A stretch of 30,731 nt of DNA, taken from positions 1-30,731 of the forward strand of contig CAZCCC010000015.1 of the NCBI GenBank assembly GCA_964497245.1, read 5' to 3'. This document shows positions 17,279 to 24,178 of this stretch, piece by piece. The stretch's first letter is position 1; the number at the start of each line of letters is the position of its first letter. A program made the position numbers and the translations under genes. The notes under the pieces are model-generated. The model had not been told where the DNA came from. It made no database searches and worked only from the letters and a program-made list of their open reading frames with translations. This stretch comes from CAZCCC01 sp964497245 (GTDB lineage Bacteria; Patescibacteriota; Patescibacteriia; Buchananbacterales; UBA6539).

Positions 17279-17632
17279 ATGAAAGGAAAGTTTGGGTTGT
17301 TGGTGTTAACGGCGCTAGTATGGTTAACCTTGTTTGTCGTTGCCATGACCAGCTTAACCGCCGACATTTTCTCTCAGGAAATTATTTCCCATGAAGCATG
17401 CTGTATTTGTTTTTTATCAGCCGGAGTAATCCAGCTGACATGGGGAATTTTTGCTGGCAGTATTAACTACGCCAGGGGCTGGAGGTCAGTGCCTGAAAGT
17501 AGCAGTAACTTCAATAATTGGGCAGGCAACGTTGCCATTTCTGGTGTGCTAGCAGTGCCGGCAACAATGGTACTTGCCGGTTACAATTATTTGAAGAAGG
17601 GAAAATTCTTCCCCACCCCCACTGAATGTTAG
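17279..17632 (+). CDS. Small membrane protein of unknown function, structured leader
   Basis: The 117-aa product has about three hydrophobic segments (residues 5-25, 42-60 and 83-103), a polar loop with ESSSNFNNWAGN, and a C-terminal tail ending KKGKFFPTPTEC. A CC pair lies at the start of the second helix (HEACCICFLS). I do not recognise a family. The ATG at 17279 is chosen because it is 7 bases after the SD AAGGAG (17266-17271); the TTG at 17273 is only one base after it. It is one of the few plus-strand genes and is divergent from the 169-aa gene, with its own consensus promoter. Its leader looks regulated. Convergent transcription with the downstream minus-strand gene ends in a shared hairpin region. 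Confidence 0.75.
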   Translation: MKGKFGLLVLTALVWLTLFVVAMTSLTADIFSQEIISHEACCICFLSAGVIQLTWGIFAGSINYARGWRSVPESSSNFNNWAGNVAISGVLAVPATMVLAGYNYLKKGKFFPTPTEC

Positions 17633-17669
17633 TCGAAGGGCCATAATGGCCCAAATGACGCAAAAAAGC

Positions 17670-17704
17670 AAACGATCCGCAAGGTTTAATCCTACGGATC
17701 GTTT
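17670..17704 (-). terminator. Terminator between convergent genes (mainly minus direction)
   Basis: A 10-bp stem (AAACGATCCG and CGGATCGTTT), with a further AGG/CCT pairing in the loop, is followed on the minus strand by GCTTTTTT. It lies 28 bases past the stop of the PD-(D/E)XK gene. A second hairpin GGGCCA/TGGCCC (17638-17652) follows the plus-strand stop. Confidence 0.75.
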
Positions 17705-17731
17705 AACATATATACTAAATTATATTAATTT

Positions 17732-18484
17732 TTATTCAACTTTTTTTACAGCCTCCCTGTAAGCGCAAAAATCACAATCAGCATCTGATTTAGGTATTTT
17801 TGCGTTTTTTAAGCACTTGTGCGCATTAATAATCGCTTCTTCAACCCATGAATCATTTCCTTTGTATTCAATCAAATTAATGTCAAATTCAAGCTTGGCA
17901 TCAAATGCTTCCTTGTCAGTTATTCCATTACAATATACAAAATAGCCAACATCAGAAACTTTAAACTTGTTTTGTCTAAGCAGCCACTGGTATATTTCCA
18001 TTTGCCTTTTGTAGCTTATCTGCCAGCCGTGTTTTAACTCCGTGATTTCTTCATTTTTACTGGTGGATTTATAATCAACAATATATAAAGTTCTCTTTTT
18101 ATCAGTCCAAATATCATCAACTGCTCCGGTAATCAGCAGATTTGTTTTTTCATGAAAATATTGAACTCCCTTAAAATTTTCACGCCATTCATCCATCTTT
18201 TCATTTGAATATGGGATCAGATCCAAACCGTAGCGCTTCATTAGCGGATGAGTCTTATCTGCGGCGCGGTGGATATCAAATTCCTTTTTAAGTAAAGTGT
18301 CAACGGCGGTATTTAGGTTAAATGGAAATCCACCCGGTTGCCCGATTCCCAAGCGACGGTCTAGATAAAAACAGCGGGGACAATTTAAGAACATCTCGAT
18401 TTTACTTCGACTTAGTTTGAAGGTTGCTTTGGATTTAGGGTTGTAAAGATTTCTTTTTCGCTGGGCGTTGTAGTATTGGGACAT
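17732..18484 (-). CDS. PD-(D/E)XK nuclease with a possible iron-sulfur cluster (RecB/Cas4-like)
   Basis: The 250-aa protein fits the RecB-like PD-(D/E)XK nuclease superfamily. The active site is GAVDDIW (D123/D124), VDYKST (D137 and K139) and Q161 in a KRQMEIYQW helix. Four cysteines, C35 and C38 (NCPRC) at the N-terminus and C237 and C240 (CDFC) at the C-terminus, are arranged as in Cas4 and AddB, where they hold a 4Fe-4S cluster. No Cas1, Cas2 or CRISPR array is in the window, so I do not call it Cas4. It is downstream of a DUF6498-like gene, an exonuclease and a Pif1-like helicase, so a recombination or repair function is likely. The start has no SD. Confidence 0.88.
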   Translation of the reverse strand: MSQYYNAQRKRNLYNPKSKATFKLSRSKIEMFLNCPRCFYLDRRLGIGQPGGFPFNLNTAVDTLLKKEFDIHRAADKTHPLMKRYGLDLIPYSNEKMDEWRENFKGVQYFHEKTNLLITGAVDDIWTDKKRTLYIVDYKSTSKNEEITELKHGWQISYKRQMEIYQWLLRQNKFKVSDVGYFVYCNGITDKEAFDAKLEFDINLIEYKGNDSWVEEAIINAHKCLKNAKIPKSDADCDFCAYREAVKKVE

Positions 18485-18522
18485 ATTTATAAATAAATCA
18501 AATAAGAAATATAATTTTGTTA

Positions 18523-19158
18523 TTAAATTTTTTTATTCTGGCGTGAATGAAGCCGATAATCAATTACAGTCTTAATTATAATTATAATAATGCGAAAAAA
18601 ACGATTTAGGCTAAAAATAGCAAAGACAAAACCAGCCGCTAAAACCGTCAAATGCATAACGACAATTCGGGAGTAAGGTGCCAACATCATATCTATAGGT
18701 GATACTTTGTTAAATTCTCCGCCAGCAATAAAGTTTTGCCAATACGAAATGCCATGGCTGACTAAAAAAATAAAGAAAGTAATCAATAATGGTATAATTT
18801 CGACTTGGCCATTAAAAAAAGCGCTAGATGGTCCAAAAAGGACATGAATAAATACCCAATGAACAAAAACAAACCCTCCGAAATGAATAATGAAAAATGA
18901 AATAATAAATACTACTGTTAATCTACCGCCTTGACTACGTCCAGGTATTTTCATGAAACGACTACTAGCCTTAACCATTTTTAATATTGTGTAAAAAGCA
19001 ATGACAATATTTTCCATCCAATATACCATTAAGATCTGAAAAAGACTCCAGTCAAAAAATACTACTCCGACAATCGGGATGCAATTGGCGATTATTAAAT
19101 AAGTTGATGGCAAATAAAAAAAATTAAATAAATTAGGATGATTTTTATCAGTAACCAT
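18523..19158 (-). CDS. Membrane protein, DUF6498-like
   Basis: The 211-aa protein has about six hydrophobic segments. The phrase CIPIVGVVFFDWSLFQILMV followed by YWMENIVIAFYTILKM and a later FIIHFGGFVFVHWVFI is the pattern I associate with the DUF6498 family of membrane proteins. The role is unknown. It lies between two DNA-processing genes with short gaps, but the link may be accidental. The conserved W, E and N residues in the YWMENIVI motif and the H in HFGGFVFVH would be the first to look at. There is no SD. Confidence 0.75.
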   Translation of the reverse strand: MVTDKNHPNLFNFFYLPSTYLIIANCIPIVGVVFFDWSLFQILMVYWMENIVIAFYTILKMVKASSRFMKIPGRSQGGRLTVVFIISFFIIHFGGFVFVHWVFIHVLFGPSSAFFNGQVEIIPLLITFFIFLVSHGISYWQNFIAGGEFNKVSPIDMMLAPYSRIVVMHLTVLAAGFVFAIFSLNRFFRIIIIIIKTVIDYRLHSRQNKKI

Positions 19159-19182
19159 ACAAAATGAAATAATTATGATAAA

Positions 19183-19908
19183 TTAGAATTTCTCTAAGTA
19201 TAAATGCTTTTTTAGAGTATAAATAAGCTCTTCGTTTTGTTCACGTTGATCCTTTTTTGATTCACTGTTATAAAGCCACTCCAAGTAACCTGAGTCAATT
19301 TGATTTATTTGCGCAAAAGACTTTCCTTTATATTTCCCAAATGAAATTTTATCAAGCAAAACAGGAGTATTTGTCAATTCAATTAATTTAGTATGAATAT
19401 CTTCATCTGATTTTAAGCCCAGTTTTGTTTCTATAATATTTATTAAGTGCTCAAATAATTTTTCTAAAATTAATATATCCCCCAATGCGTCGTGTGCTGT
19501 TGCAATTTTTACATTAAAATCTAAAAAATATCTGAGATATTGCAAATCATATCTTTCGGAATTAATCAGATGCTTGGCAACTCTTAAGGTATCAATAAAT
19601 CGGCTGACTGCAACGCCTTCGTTTTTTAGAATCCCAATATCAAATAACGCATTATGCGCCACCAATATGTCATTTTGAAACAATTTAGTTAGTTCGGCCT
19701 TAACCGAACTATTGGCAAACGCCGGTTTATCCGCCACCATTTCATTGGTAATATGGTGAGTCGCCATGGCACCAAAAGATATTAAAATCGGCGGTTTGAA
19801 ATATTCATTTACCAGCGTACCGGTTTTTAAATTTTTATAAGCAAGCTGAACAAGCCGAGACTTTTCATCCAGACCGGTTGTTTCAGTATCTAAAATTATT
19901 ATATTCAT
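19183..19908 (-). CDS. DnaQ-like (DEDDh) 3'-5' exonuclease with a C-terminal DUF3820-like tail
   Basis: The 241-aa protein has the DEDDh exonuclease residues: DTETTG (D7 and E9) at the start, HNALFDIGIL (D90) in the middle, and HDALGD (H139, D144). The C-terminal part (about 188-215) reads FGKYKGKSFAQINQIDSGYLEWLY, a motif seen in the DUF3820 family and often fused to exonucleases. The enzyme would degrade single-stranded or mismatched DNA 3'-5', or RNA. Its neighbours, a Pif1-like helicase and a PD-(D/E)XK nuclease, suggest a role in repair or recombination. It lies 89 bases downstream of the helicase gene with no promoter that I can define. No SD is present. Confidence 0.9.
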   Translation of the reverse strand: MNIIILDTETTGLDEKSRLVQLAYKNLKTGTLVNEYFKPPILISFGAMATHHITNEMVADKPAFANSSVKAELTKLFQNDILVAHNALFDIGILKNEGVAVSRFIDTLRVAKHLINSERYDLQYLRYFLDFNVKIATAHDALGDILILEKLFEHLINIIETKLGLKSDEDIHTKLIELTNTPVLLDKISFGKYKGKSFAQINQIDSGYLEWLYNSESKKDQREQNEELIYTLKKHLYLEKF

Positions 19909-19997
19909 AGTTTTATTCTTTTATAATTTAATTATAGCATTTTAATTAATAAAGATAAAAATACAGAAATAATATACAATGCTAACTAAAAAAATGT

Positions 19998-21347
19998 TTA
20001 AATCCTGAATATATGATTATGTAAATTAATACTATTACTTTTTAAAAAATCTTCTTGAATTTTTATTATTTTTTTCTTACTTAGACTGAATAATTTTTTT
20101 AAATCTTTTTTTGATTTCAAATAAAGCTTCTTGTCCAATTTTATCACTTCTTTGTTTACCAAAAGTGATAAATCATTTATACCGGTCAGTTTTATGCCGT
20201 TTAAAGATCGAACCCGAGAAAGCGCAACATAGCCCATGCCGTATTCAAAAGTTTTACTTAAGTCAATTTCGGCGCAATCCAAACTCATGCCTTGACTTTT
20301 ATGAATCGTAATTGCCCAAGCCAAGCGCAGCGGAATTTGGTTGACGCTTGCTATAATTTTATCGCCTTCTTCTATCATCCAACTTTCCGGTTCAGCTATA
20401 ATCGTTTCGCCATATGTTGTTTTTACAATTGGGTAGTTGGTTTTTTTATCAAACTGAATCACTTTGCCCAAAGTACCATTAACGTATTTTTTATTAAAAT
20501 TATTTTTAACAAACATAACTATGGCGCCGATTTTAAGTTCCAAGTTTTCAGGCGCCAGACAATAGCTATTTTTTAGGCTTTTAACCAAGTTATAATCCCC
20601 TTTTGATCTCATTTCATAAACCATTGTTTCTTCGCTTAGTTTGTTTAATTCTAAAAAATTAAATGAATTTACATCACAATTATGAGTGTGCAGCTTTGTC
20701 GGCTTTATTTTCATATCAATCGGTTTATTCAGCCTTGATTCTAGGATTTTATGAGTTTCTATTGATATGGTATTTTTTCTGATGTCATTTAAAATTTTCA
20801 ACAAATTTTTGTCATTCTGCCGGTGCTGATCCTCCAAGTAGCAAATTTTTATATCCATACTTTTCCAAATATTTGACTGGGTTACAAAACGGCTGTCTTC
20901 ATCTTTTTTTGATACTGGGGGAAGCTGGAAAAAATCACCGCATAAAATAATTTGCATTCCACCAAATGGCCTTAAATTTTGTCTGACGGCTTTGCAAATA
21001 TAGTCAACCAAGTCCAGTCTTTTTGCATTAAGCATTGATATTTCATCTATAATCAAAACTTTTGTGACGCGTATTCTTTTTTTTAAAAGTTCCTTTTTTA
21101 ATAAATTTTTTATTTGAGTGGCGGTCATTTCTTCATTGATACCAATTTGGCACCATGAGTGAATGGTTCGGCCGTTTAAATGAGTAGCGGCGATTCCCGT
21201 TGAAGCTGTCACACCAGCCCTGATTTTATTTTTTTTCAAGTGGTTAATATATTTGTTTAATAAAAAAGTCTTGCCACAACCGGCAGGACCTGTCAAAAAA
21301 ATATTTTCGCCTAATTTTAATATTTCAAAAGCTTCAGCTTGGTTCAT
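19998..21347 (-). CDS. Pif1-like (superfamily 1B) DNA helicase
   Basis: The 449-aa protein has the Walker A site GPAGCGKT (20-27), motif Ia VTASTGIAATHLNGRTIHS, Walker B IIDEISML (99-106) and motif III GDFFQLPP. The late IHKSQGMSLD plus YVALSRVRSL matches Pif1/RecD-like helicases of superfamily 1B. Pif1 helicases unwind DNA 5'-3', and the family acts on G-quadruplexes, R-loops and replication intermediates. It heads a minus-strand run that ends with a PD-(D/E)XK nuclease. A possible promoter lies 45-73 bases upstream of its ATG. The length is shorter than eukaryotic Pif1 and is typical for bacterial forms. Confidence 0.93.
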   Translation of the reverse strand: MNQAEAFEILKLGENIFLTGPAGCGKTFLLNKYINHLKKNKIRAGVTASTGIAATHLNGRTIHSWCQIGINEEMTATQIKNLLKKELLKKRIRVTKVLIIDEISMLNAKRLDLVDYICKAVRQNLRPFGGMQIILCGDFFQLPPVSKKDEDSRFVTQSNIWKSMDIKICYLEDQHRQNDKNLLKILNDIRKNTISIETHKILESRLNKPIDMKIKPTKLHTHNCDVNSFNFLELNKLSEETMVYEMRSKGDYNLVKSLKNSYCLAPENLELKIGAIVMFVKNNFNKKYVNGTLGKVIQFDKKTNYPIVKTTYGETIIAEPESWMIEEGDKIIASVNQIPLRLAWAITIHKSQGMSLDCAEIDLSKTFEYGMGYVALSRVRSLNGIKLTGINDLSLLVNKEVIKLDKKLYLKSKKDLKKLFSLSKKKIIKIQEDFLKSNSINLHNHIFRI

Positions 21348-21391
21348 GTAATTTATTTTTAGGCTTTATATTTTTAATTATTCTGCAATTA

Positions 21392-21420
21392 ATTTTCCCA
21401 TTTTTTTCCCAGCTTGTCAA
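21392..21420 (-). promoter_or_regulatory. Possible promoter of the Pif1-like helicase
   Basis: On the minus strand TTGACA (21415-21420) is a perfect -35. The box 17 bases further, GAAAAT (21392-21397), is a weak -10. The remaining AT-rich bases to 21531 hold no gene that I can support. Confidence 0.4.
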
Positions 21421-21531
21421 AACATTTATAAAAAATATGAATTAAATGTTAATAAAATATTTAAGCGAAAAACAATTGCAAACTAGCAGCTGGAAACCGA
21501 CAACATTCACAAAAAAATAAAAGTATTTTTT

Positions 21532-21551
21532 CAGTCAACTAAAAATGACTG
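21532..21551. promoter_or_regulatory. Inverted repeat upstream of the micro-gene promoter
   Basis: Arms CAGTCA (21532-21537) and TGACTG (21546-21551), separated by 8 bases, sit 11 bases upstream of the -35 at 21563. That is the usual place of an activator site. The regulator is unknown. Confidence 0.35.
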
Positions 21552-21562
21552 CAATTTTAAGC

Positions 21563-21591
21563 TTGACTTCCTTTTAGATAGCTACTAAAAT
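21563..21591 (+). promoter_or_regulatory. Sigma-70-type promoter of the three micro-genes
   Basis: TTGACT (21563-21568) and TAAAAT (21586-21591) are separated by exactly 17 bases, a near-consensus promoter. The start of transcription is expected near 21598, about 62 bases before the first ATG. Confidence 0.75.
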
Positions 21592-21594
21592 AGA

Positions 21595-21611
21595 GGAACA
21601 AATACTGTTCC
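21595..21611. promoter_or_regulatory. Palindromic operator at the start of the micro-gene transcript
   Basis: GGAACA-N5-TGTTCC is a perfect 6-bp inverted repeat centred close to the expected +1, where a repressor would block transcription. It carries GAAC and GTTC half sites like the LexA box at 24186, but with 7 rather than 4 bases between them. A LexA role is therefore not established. Confidence 0.5.
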
Positions 21612-21659
21612 TTTAACCGATCAAAAATTAACCTAGACTACCAGAAGGAGTGAAAAATA

Positions 21660-21806
21660 ATGAGCCATTTAAAGCCAATCAGTCTCGGCAAAGCAATTCC
21701 GCAAAGTGCGGACCTGGTCTTCAATTTATTGGAGATCCAAAACTTCATCAATATTGTTGTGTCTGTTGTTGATTTTATCAGCAGCCTGGTCAAAGGAAGA
21801 ATTTAA
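21660..21806 (+). CDS. Micro-gene A: 48-aa hydrophobic peptide
   Basis: The product has an N-terminal part MSHLKPISLGKAIPQ and an amphipathic/hydrophobic part with NLLEIQNFINIVVSVVDFIS ending KGRI. The N-terminus has the signature M-x-H-[IL]-[KR]-x-x-S shared with the next two frames. The SD AAGGAG is 9 bases before the ATG. The C-terminal helix is of the size and type seen in phenol-soluble-modulin-like or leaderless bacteriocin-like peptides, but no homology is claimed. No transporter or modifying enzyme is next to it. The hydrophobic helix could also act inside the cell membrane. It is the first gene of the three-gene transcript. Confidence 0.65.
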   Translation: MSHLKPISLGKAIPQSADLVFNLLEIQNFINIVVSVVDFISSLVKGRI

Positions 21807-21819
21807 AAGGAGTATTATT

Positions 21820-21993
21820 ATGAAGCATATTAGATTTGTTAGTTGCCAGCCGGCTTTAGCGGAAACACCGTTAAGTCAAATATCAACAAGTCAAGCCATT
21901 GTCTGGCTTATTCAGGCAATTGGTGCATTAATTGTTTCCATTTCTTCTATTGCCGGTGGAATTATCAGCAAATCAGCCGATCAACAAGATTAA
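21820..21993 (+). CDS. Micro-gene B: 57-aa hydrophobic peptide
   Basis: The product starts MKHIRFVSCQPALAETP and continues with a long hydrophobic helix (about residues 26-50, AIVWLIQAIGALIVSISSIA), then a polar tail KSADQQD. An SD (AAGGAG, starting right after the stop of gene A) is 8 bases before the ATG, so the two are translated from one mRNA. The N-terminus matches the family signature M-x-H-[IL]-[KR]-x-x-S. The single helix is long enough to span the membrane. It is the most strongly hydrophobic of the three, and the AGG at the end of the helix is the only candidate processing-like motif. Confidence 0.65.
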   Translation: MKHIRFVSCQPALAETPLSQISTSQAIVWLIQAIGALIVSISSIAGGIISKSADQQD

Positions 21994-22010
21994 ACGAAAG
22001 GAGCTTTTTC

Positions 22011-22154
22011 ATGAAGCACATTAAACCGTTAAGCTATCCCTGTCCCGCCCAAACTTGGTGGGAAATTAGACAGGTAGTTGAGGTTGTAATCTACACATTA
22101 ACCAACATTTTCATCCTTTTCAGGCAAGTTGGTAGCACAAAAAACCCCGACTAG
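22011..22154 (+). CDS. Micro-gene C: 47-aa hydrophobic peptide
   Basis: The product starts MKHIKPLSYPCPAQTWW and has a hydrophobic helix (about residues 21-37, VVEVVIYTLTNIFILF), then RQVGSTKNPD. The SD AAGGAG lies 7 bases before the ATG. The N-terminal signature is shared with A and B, and the first five residues (MKHI-K/R) match gene B almost exactly. The gene ends one base before the terminator hairpin, so it is the last in the unit. As for A and B, a role as a membrane-active peptide, toxin or signal is an inference from shape only. Confidence 0.65.
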   Translation: MKHIKPLSYPCPAQTWWEIRQVVEVVIYTLTNIFILFRQVGSTKNPD

Positions 22155-22184
22155 CAGGCAAAACCTTTGCCTGTTCTTTTTTTT
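22155..22184 (+). terminator. Strong terminator of the micro-gene unit
   Basis: A perfect 8-bp stem (CAGGCAAA and TTTGCCTG) with a 3-base loop is followed by TTCTTTTTTTT. It starts directly after the stop of micro-gene C. Confidence 0.92.
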
Positions 22185-22212
22185 AGGTTTAACGTTTATT
22201 TTTTTCTTTTAT

Positions 22213-23508
22213 TTAGACCACTCGACCGAGCATCGGAATTGCCAGACGCTTTTTTTCAGATTTGCCAAAGAATGAATTACTTTTTCTTTTAGCTAAAAAT
22301 TCTTTGCGGTCAGAATTTTTACAGGATAAAGCTTTAAGACTTGAACCCAAAAAAACCGTATGTTTGCCGTACTTGGCTGACAAATTATCAAGGCTTTTGT
22401 AAACCATAACCATTGATTTATCCTTGATTATCTCTCCAAACAAGTCAAGTTGGCTGGATTCTTGATCAGTTAAGTCAGATAAAATTATTCCAGTTGCCCG
22501 ATAAATTTCACAATCTCTCCAAAGATTATCAAAATAAGGCCGAATAAAATTCAAAATTAAATTAGGAGAAGCGGTTTTTGGAAATTTAATTTCCACGCCT
22601 TGAAATTTAAATTGTTGATTCTTTAAAAAGAAAAAAGCCTTTTTTGTTTCAAAACCATGTCGCCTGACTTTAATGCAGGCATTTTCTACATTTTTGGAAA
22701 GCTGGGCAAAAACATATTCTTTGTCCGAAGATGGTGGACTGAATGTTTTAGTTTTACTGATTGATTGACGGCTTTGTTTTTCCAAAGCGTCCACTTTATA
22801 AACAAAAACACCTCTAAGCTCCTGCCAAATCTCAAAAAATGGTTTGCTTAAATTTTTTTTAACCCAAAATTCATCAGTCGTAATAAAATCATATGCTGTT
22901 TTAATTCCATGATGATTAAGCAAGGCACTGGTATTTAACCCAATACCCCAGACTTTTTCAATCAAAGTCTGCTTCAGATAATATTCAATATCCTGTCCGG
23001 AAATAATAGTCAGCCCTGAAGGCTTTTTGTATTTTGACGCAATTTTGGCCAAAACTTTAGTTGGTCCAAGTCCCAGAGAAAAAGTTATACCCAGTTCACT
23101 TTCTAAATCCTGTTTTATTTTTTTGGCCATTTGCGGATATGTCATTCTTAAAGGCCTTCTCATTCCGGTTAAATCGGCAAAACATTCATCAATGCCATAT
23201 TCTTCAACTGTTTGAGTATATCGTCTGACAATACTGAAAAGTCTTTGAGAAAATAGGCTATAATTTTCGTAATCAGAATGAATAACTATAATTTTTTGAC
23301 AAATTTTTTTTGCTTCCCAAACAGGCATGCCACGTTTTATTCCCATAGCCTTGGCTTCATAGCTTAATGAAGAGACAATTCCGCGTTCTTGGCCGGTGAC
23401 CAAAGGTTTGCCTTTTAAAGAAGGGTTTAGGGCTGCTTCGCAAGATGCAAAAAAACAATCACCATCAACATGCAAAATTGCCTTGGAGAATGAATGGATA
23501 GTCAGCAT
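22213..23508 (-). CDS. Y-family DNA polymerase (DinB/UmuC-like)
   Basis: This is a translesion polymerase of 431 aa. The palm carries ILHVDGDCFFASCE (D15) and the second metal site YGIDECFADL (D107, E108). The little-finger/helix-hairpin region KVWGIGLNTSALLNHHGIKT also fits the Y family. The steric gate region is CFF. The C-terminal part is basic (RKEFLAKRKSN, KSEKKRLAIP) and does not show a clear beta-clamp motif that I could place. It follows lexA on the same strand with a 52-base gap and no separate SOS box, so it is probably read from the lexA promoter. The class (DinB versus UmuC) is not certain from the sequence alone. No UmuD-like gene is adjacent; the LexA-like product could play that part. 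Confidence 0.92.
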   Translation of the reverse strand: MLTIHSFSKAILHVDGDCFFASCEAALNPSLKGKPLVTGQERGIVSSLSYEAKAMGIKRGMPVWEAKKICQKIIVIHSDYENYSLFSQRLFSIVRRYTQTVEEYGIDECFADLTGMRRPLRMTYPQMAKKIKQDLESELGITFSLGLGPTKVLAKIASKYKKPSGLTIISGQDIEYYLKQTLIEKVWGIGLNTSALLNHHGIKTAYDFITTDEFWVKKNLSKPFFEIWQELRGVFVYKVDALEKQSRQSISKTKTFSPPSSDKEYVFAQLSKNVENACIKVRRHGFETKKAFFFLKNQQFKFQGVEIKFPKTASPNLILNFIRPYFDNLWRDCEIYRATGIILSDLTDQESSQLDLFGEIIKDKSMVMVYKSLDNLSAKYGKHTVFLGSSLKALSCKNSDRKEFLAKRKSNSFFGKSEKKRLAIPMLGRVV

Positions 23509-23560
23509 TGAAATGATTTTTAGAGAATAAATTTACTGCTTAATTTTAAATTTTTAATTT

Positions 23561-24124
23561 CTATCTATATTTTCTAACAACCGCTTTAACAATAGCTTCA
23601 ATTTTCAATTCGTTCTTTGGATAAATAAGAGGATAATTTTTATTGGCGGCTTCTAAAAAAATCTGGCCGCCTTTTTTTCGGTAATATTTCATGGTCCATT
23701 CTCCATCAATTTCAGCAATTACAATATCGCCTAGCTGGGGCGAATTATTCCTTTCAACAATAACCATATCGCCTTGCATAATTCCGGCATCAACCATTGA
23801 ATCACCTTCAACTTTAAGCAAGAAGCTGGCATCTTTATTGTTAATCAAATATTCATCCAAAGTGATCATATCAGCTAATTCTTCTTCAGCTGGACTGGGA
23901 AAACCTGCTTGAACGGTTCCTAAAATTTTAATTTCCCCAAAAAGTTTTTTGGGGATTAATCGACCAGAATCATCTTTTCCCATAAAGCCCTGCTTTATCA
24001 GTTTATTAACCAACTTATAGGCTGAATTTTTTGATTTATATTTAAACAACGACATTAATTCGCTGTAAGAAGGCATTCTTTTTTGTTTTTTATAAAAGAT
24101 TATTATTTTATCTATTTCTGGCAT
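23561..24124 (-). CDS. lexA: LexA repressor (SOS regulator, S24 autopeptidase)
   Basis: The 187-aa protein has an N-terminal winged helix (about 1-55, with the SYSELMSLFKYKSKNSAYKL recognition region) and a C-terminal S24 peptidase domain. The cleavage site is VQAGFPSP (A73-G74), with catalytic S109 in KVEGDSM and K146 in WTMKYYRKK. These positions match E. coli LexA (A84-G85, S119, K156) in spacing. The promoter of its own gene carries a GAAC-N4-GTTC box, so it is self-regulated. It forms a unit with the Y-family polymerase. A phage-type repressor is the alternative, but the context and the box favour LexA. The winged-helix part is shorter than in E. coli. Confidence 0.93.
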   Translation of the reverse strand: MPEIDKIIIFYKKQKRMPSYSELMSLFKYKSKNSAYKLVNKLIKQGFMGKDDSGRLIPKKLFGEIKILGTVQAGFPSPAEEELADMITLDEYLINNKDASFLLKVEGDSMVDAGIMQGDMVIVERNNSPQLGDIVIAEIDGEWTMKYYRKKGGQIFLEAANKNYPLIYPKNELKIEAIVKAVVRKYR

Positions 24125-24178
24125 ACAAAGATTGGTTATTTTGGAATAATTTATTTAAATTTATTTGACATTATATTA

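Noticed and set aside
17732..18484. A Cas4 gene of a CRISPR system
   Set aside because: The protein has the right motifs (PD-(D/E)XK and four cysteines), but no Cas1, Cas2, effector or repeat array was seen in the window. A general RecB-like nuclease is the safer call.
21595..21611. A second LexA (SOS) box controlling the micro-genes
   Set aside because: The half sites agree, but the spacing is 7 bases instead of 4, which would change the helical phase. It is reported as an operator of unknown regulator rather than as an SOS box.
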